This document shows, piece by piece, positions 38,517 to 39,519 of a DNA stretch of 39,519 bases. Numbering within the stretch: position 1 is the stretch's first letter; each line of letters starts with the position of its first letter. Below the pieces are notes generated by a model that saw only the letters and a list, made by a program, of their open reading frames with translations, did not search any database and was not told the origin of the DNA. A program made the translations under genes and the position numbers. Origin of the DNA: a virus; the IMG/VR virus record IMGVR_UViG_3300027749_000235, positions 1 through 39,519 of that record. One strand, written 5' to 3'.

Positions 38517-39275
38517 ATGCGAAAATACGGCTATATCAAAGATAAAGAGGATGCTAGAGACTATAAATTTCTAGCCAGAGCTACACCACCTGTAGTTTTC
38601 AACCCTGTAGATTTACGCCCACTTTGCCCTCCGGTTATGGATCAGGGTCAGCTAGGTGCCTGTACAGCCTTCGGTACAACAGAGATGGTGAACTTTGTAA
38701 GAAAAAAACAAAAGTTACCTAATTTTACACCTTCACCTTTGTTCACGTACTATACAACAAGGCAGATTGAAGACACTGTAAACTTAGACTCTGGCGCAAT
38801 GGTCAGAAACGCGCTAAAAAGCGCTGTGGTTTATGGTGTGGTACAAGAAGAAAAGTGGCAGTATGATATTAGTAAGTTCACGCTAGCTCCCACCACGGAA
38901 GTTTACGCCGAAGCTTTAAAGCATCAAACTTTACAGTATAAAAGAATTAATGATGGAGACCTAGTTGGCATGCAGCAATGTCTGCTGGAAGGTTATCCGT
39001 TCACTTTTGGTGCTATAGTGTTCCCTAGCTTTGAAAGTACTTCTGTAGCTAAGATAGGTATAGTTCCCACACCTGCACCTAAAGAAAAACCTTTAGGTGG
39101 ACACTGTATGCTTTGTGTTGGCTGGAAAAAGCTCTTCGGTAAAAGTTATTTCATTGTTCAGAACAGTTGGGGAAAGAATTGGGGAGATAAAGGCTTTTGT
39201 TATATTCCATTTGAATATATAGGTAATAAAAACCTTGTAAATGACTTTTGGACCATTAGACTGGAAGAAGCTTAG
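38517..39275 (+). CDS. papain-like cysteine protease (C1 family)
   Basis: The C1A catalytic set is complete: Gln43 (oxyanion hole) and Cys49 in DQGQLGACTAFG, His196 in LGGHCMLCVGW, and Asn216 in QNSWGKNWGDKGF. The 252 residues start almost directly with the mature-type VDLRP segment, so there is no inhibitory propeptide and no signal peptide; it would act inside the host cell or be packaged. It has its own promoter and stands between tRNA genes, which suggests a late-acquired accessory gene. Candidate roles are virion protein maturation or cleavage of a host protein. Confidence 0.88.
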   Translation: MRKYGYIKDKEDARDYKFLARATPPVVFNPVDLRPLCPPVMDQGQLGACTAFGTTEMVNFVRKKQKLPNFTPSPLFTYYTTRQIEDTVNLDSGAMVRNALKSAVVYGVVQEEKWQYDISKFTLAPTTEVYAEALKHQTLQYKRINDGDLVGMQQCLLEGYPFTFGAIVFPSFESTSVAKIGIVPTPAPKEKPLGGHCMLCVGWKKLFGKSYFIVQNSWGKNWGDKGFCYIPFEYIGNKNLVNDFWTIRLEEA

Positions 39276-39295
39276 CAGCTCTTTAACATTTAAAT

Positions 39296-39369
39296 CGCGA
39301 GATAGTGAAGTGGTAAAACACCAGTCTCATAAGCTGGAGTCAGAGGTTCGATTCCTCTTCTCGCAACCA
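39296..39369 (+). tRNA. tRNA-Met (CAU), possibly initiator
   Basis: T-arm AGAGG-TTCGATT-CCTCT, acceptor GCGAGA/TCTCGC, anticodon stem CCAGT/GCTGG with loop CTCATAA (CAT), encoded CCA at 39367-39369. With CCA placed so, bases 1 and 72 are C and A, an unpaired end typical of bacterial initiator tRNA. However, the anticodon stem lacks the three G-C pairs of initiators and the D-stem is weak. Elongator Met or Ile (lysidine) cannot be excluded. Confidence 0.85.
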
Positions 39370-39375
39370 TTTGTG

Positions 39376-39430
39376 CCTTGAGATCCCTTCCTACGCTGCG
39401 TAGCAGAGTAGAGGCCTCAAGGTTTCTTTT
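39376..39430 (+). terminator. structured element, probable terminator after tRNA-Met
   Basis: CCTTGAG (39376-39382) pairs with CTCAAGG (39416-39422), enclosing an inner hairpin CTACGC-TG-CGTAG; TTTCTTTT follows. The long loop is unusual for a terminator, so it could instead be a small structured RNA. Confidence 0.5.
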
Positions 39431-39460
39431 CTCAGTAACCACAACCCCACTGGTATATAG

Positions 39461-39519
39461 GTCGGGCTGTGATTGGAATGTAGCAGCCTGTAAATCCTGC
39501 TGAGAATTGCGACACATGC
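39461..39519 (+). tRNA. possible partial tRNA (Tyr-like, GUA) cut by the window end
   Basis: GTCGGGC could be an acceptor strand. AGCAG and CTGCT flank a CTGTAAA loop that recalls the tRNA-Tyr anticodon loop, but the loop has ten bases rather than seven and the 3' half is outside the window. Low certainty. Confidence 0.2.

Noticed and set aside
1-39519. CRISPR arrays, rRNA genes, insertion sequences
   Set aside because: No regularly spaced identical repeats, rRNA-like sequence or transposase motifs were seen; the only mobile elements are the two group I introns.

Overview
The window reads as a stretch of a large double-stranded DNA tailed bacteriophage (Caudoviricetes). The evidence is a terminase large subunit, a nearly complete self-encoded replication and recombination set, densely packed short genes with 4-20 base overlaps, a phage-type cluster of tRNA genes, and two group I introns carrying homing endonucleases. 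The host cannot be named. Most start codons lack a Shine-Dalgarno sequence and follow short A/T-rich leaders (often TATT, TAAT or TACT directly before ATG). The few recognisable promoters look sigma70-like (TATAAT with 17-base spacing).

Layout: 1-2304 holds the 3' end of an unrecognised, probably virion-associated gene, a small unknown gene and a BCS1-like AAA+ ATPase. 2301-4028 is terL, the only minus-strand gene. From about 4.0 kb everything runs rightward. 4210-5005 holds small basic proteins, including one with a regular array of AT-hooks. 4989-9879 is a cassette built around a Ycf46-like AAA+ ATPase (interrupted by a group I intron with an HNH endonuclease) with a possible DUF3150 protein, a Ycf35/DUF1257-like protein and a DUF2997-like protein. 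9931-15481 holds small unknown genes plus a tyrosine-phosphatase-like protein, an SbcD/Mre11 nuclease and a UvdE-type UV endonuclease. 15456-25949 is the replication core: SbcC/Rad50, an SF2 helicase, a zinc-finger/TOPRIM primase, a DnaB-like helicase, an ECF-like sigma factor, and a PolA-family DNA polymerase with an N-terminal UDG-like domain as in phage SPO1. 25931-27510 holds a GP88-like protein and an unknown protein.

27542-32927 is the most intriguing part. A 105-residue protein with its own promoter and terminator has a predicted beta-grasp-like order of strands and helices and ends in Gly-Gly-Val-Lys. It is followed by a 701-residue unknown protein, a DEDD-exonuclease-like protein that has lost its catalytic aspartates, a JAMM/MPN peptidase, and an E1/ThiF-like adenylating enzyme. 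The last is split by a second group I intron whose LAGLIDADG endonuclease gene runs across the 3' splice site into the exon. Together these suggest a phage ubiquitin-like modification system. The JAMM-E1 pair is clear; the identity of the modifier is inference.

32934-38004 adds a gp32-like single-strand binding protein, a UvsX/RecA recombinase, a RuvC-like resolvase, an HhH-GPD glycosylase-like protein and small unknowns. 38059-39519 is a tRNA region (Thr-UGU, Pro-UGG, Met-CAU) with a small membrane protein and a papain-like C1 protease between the tRNAs. All family names come from motif recognition by eye; no database search was run.
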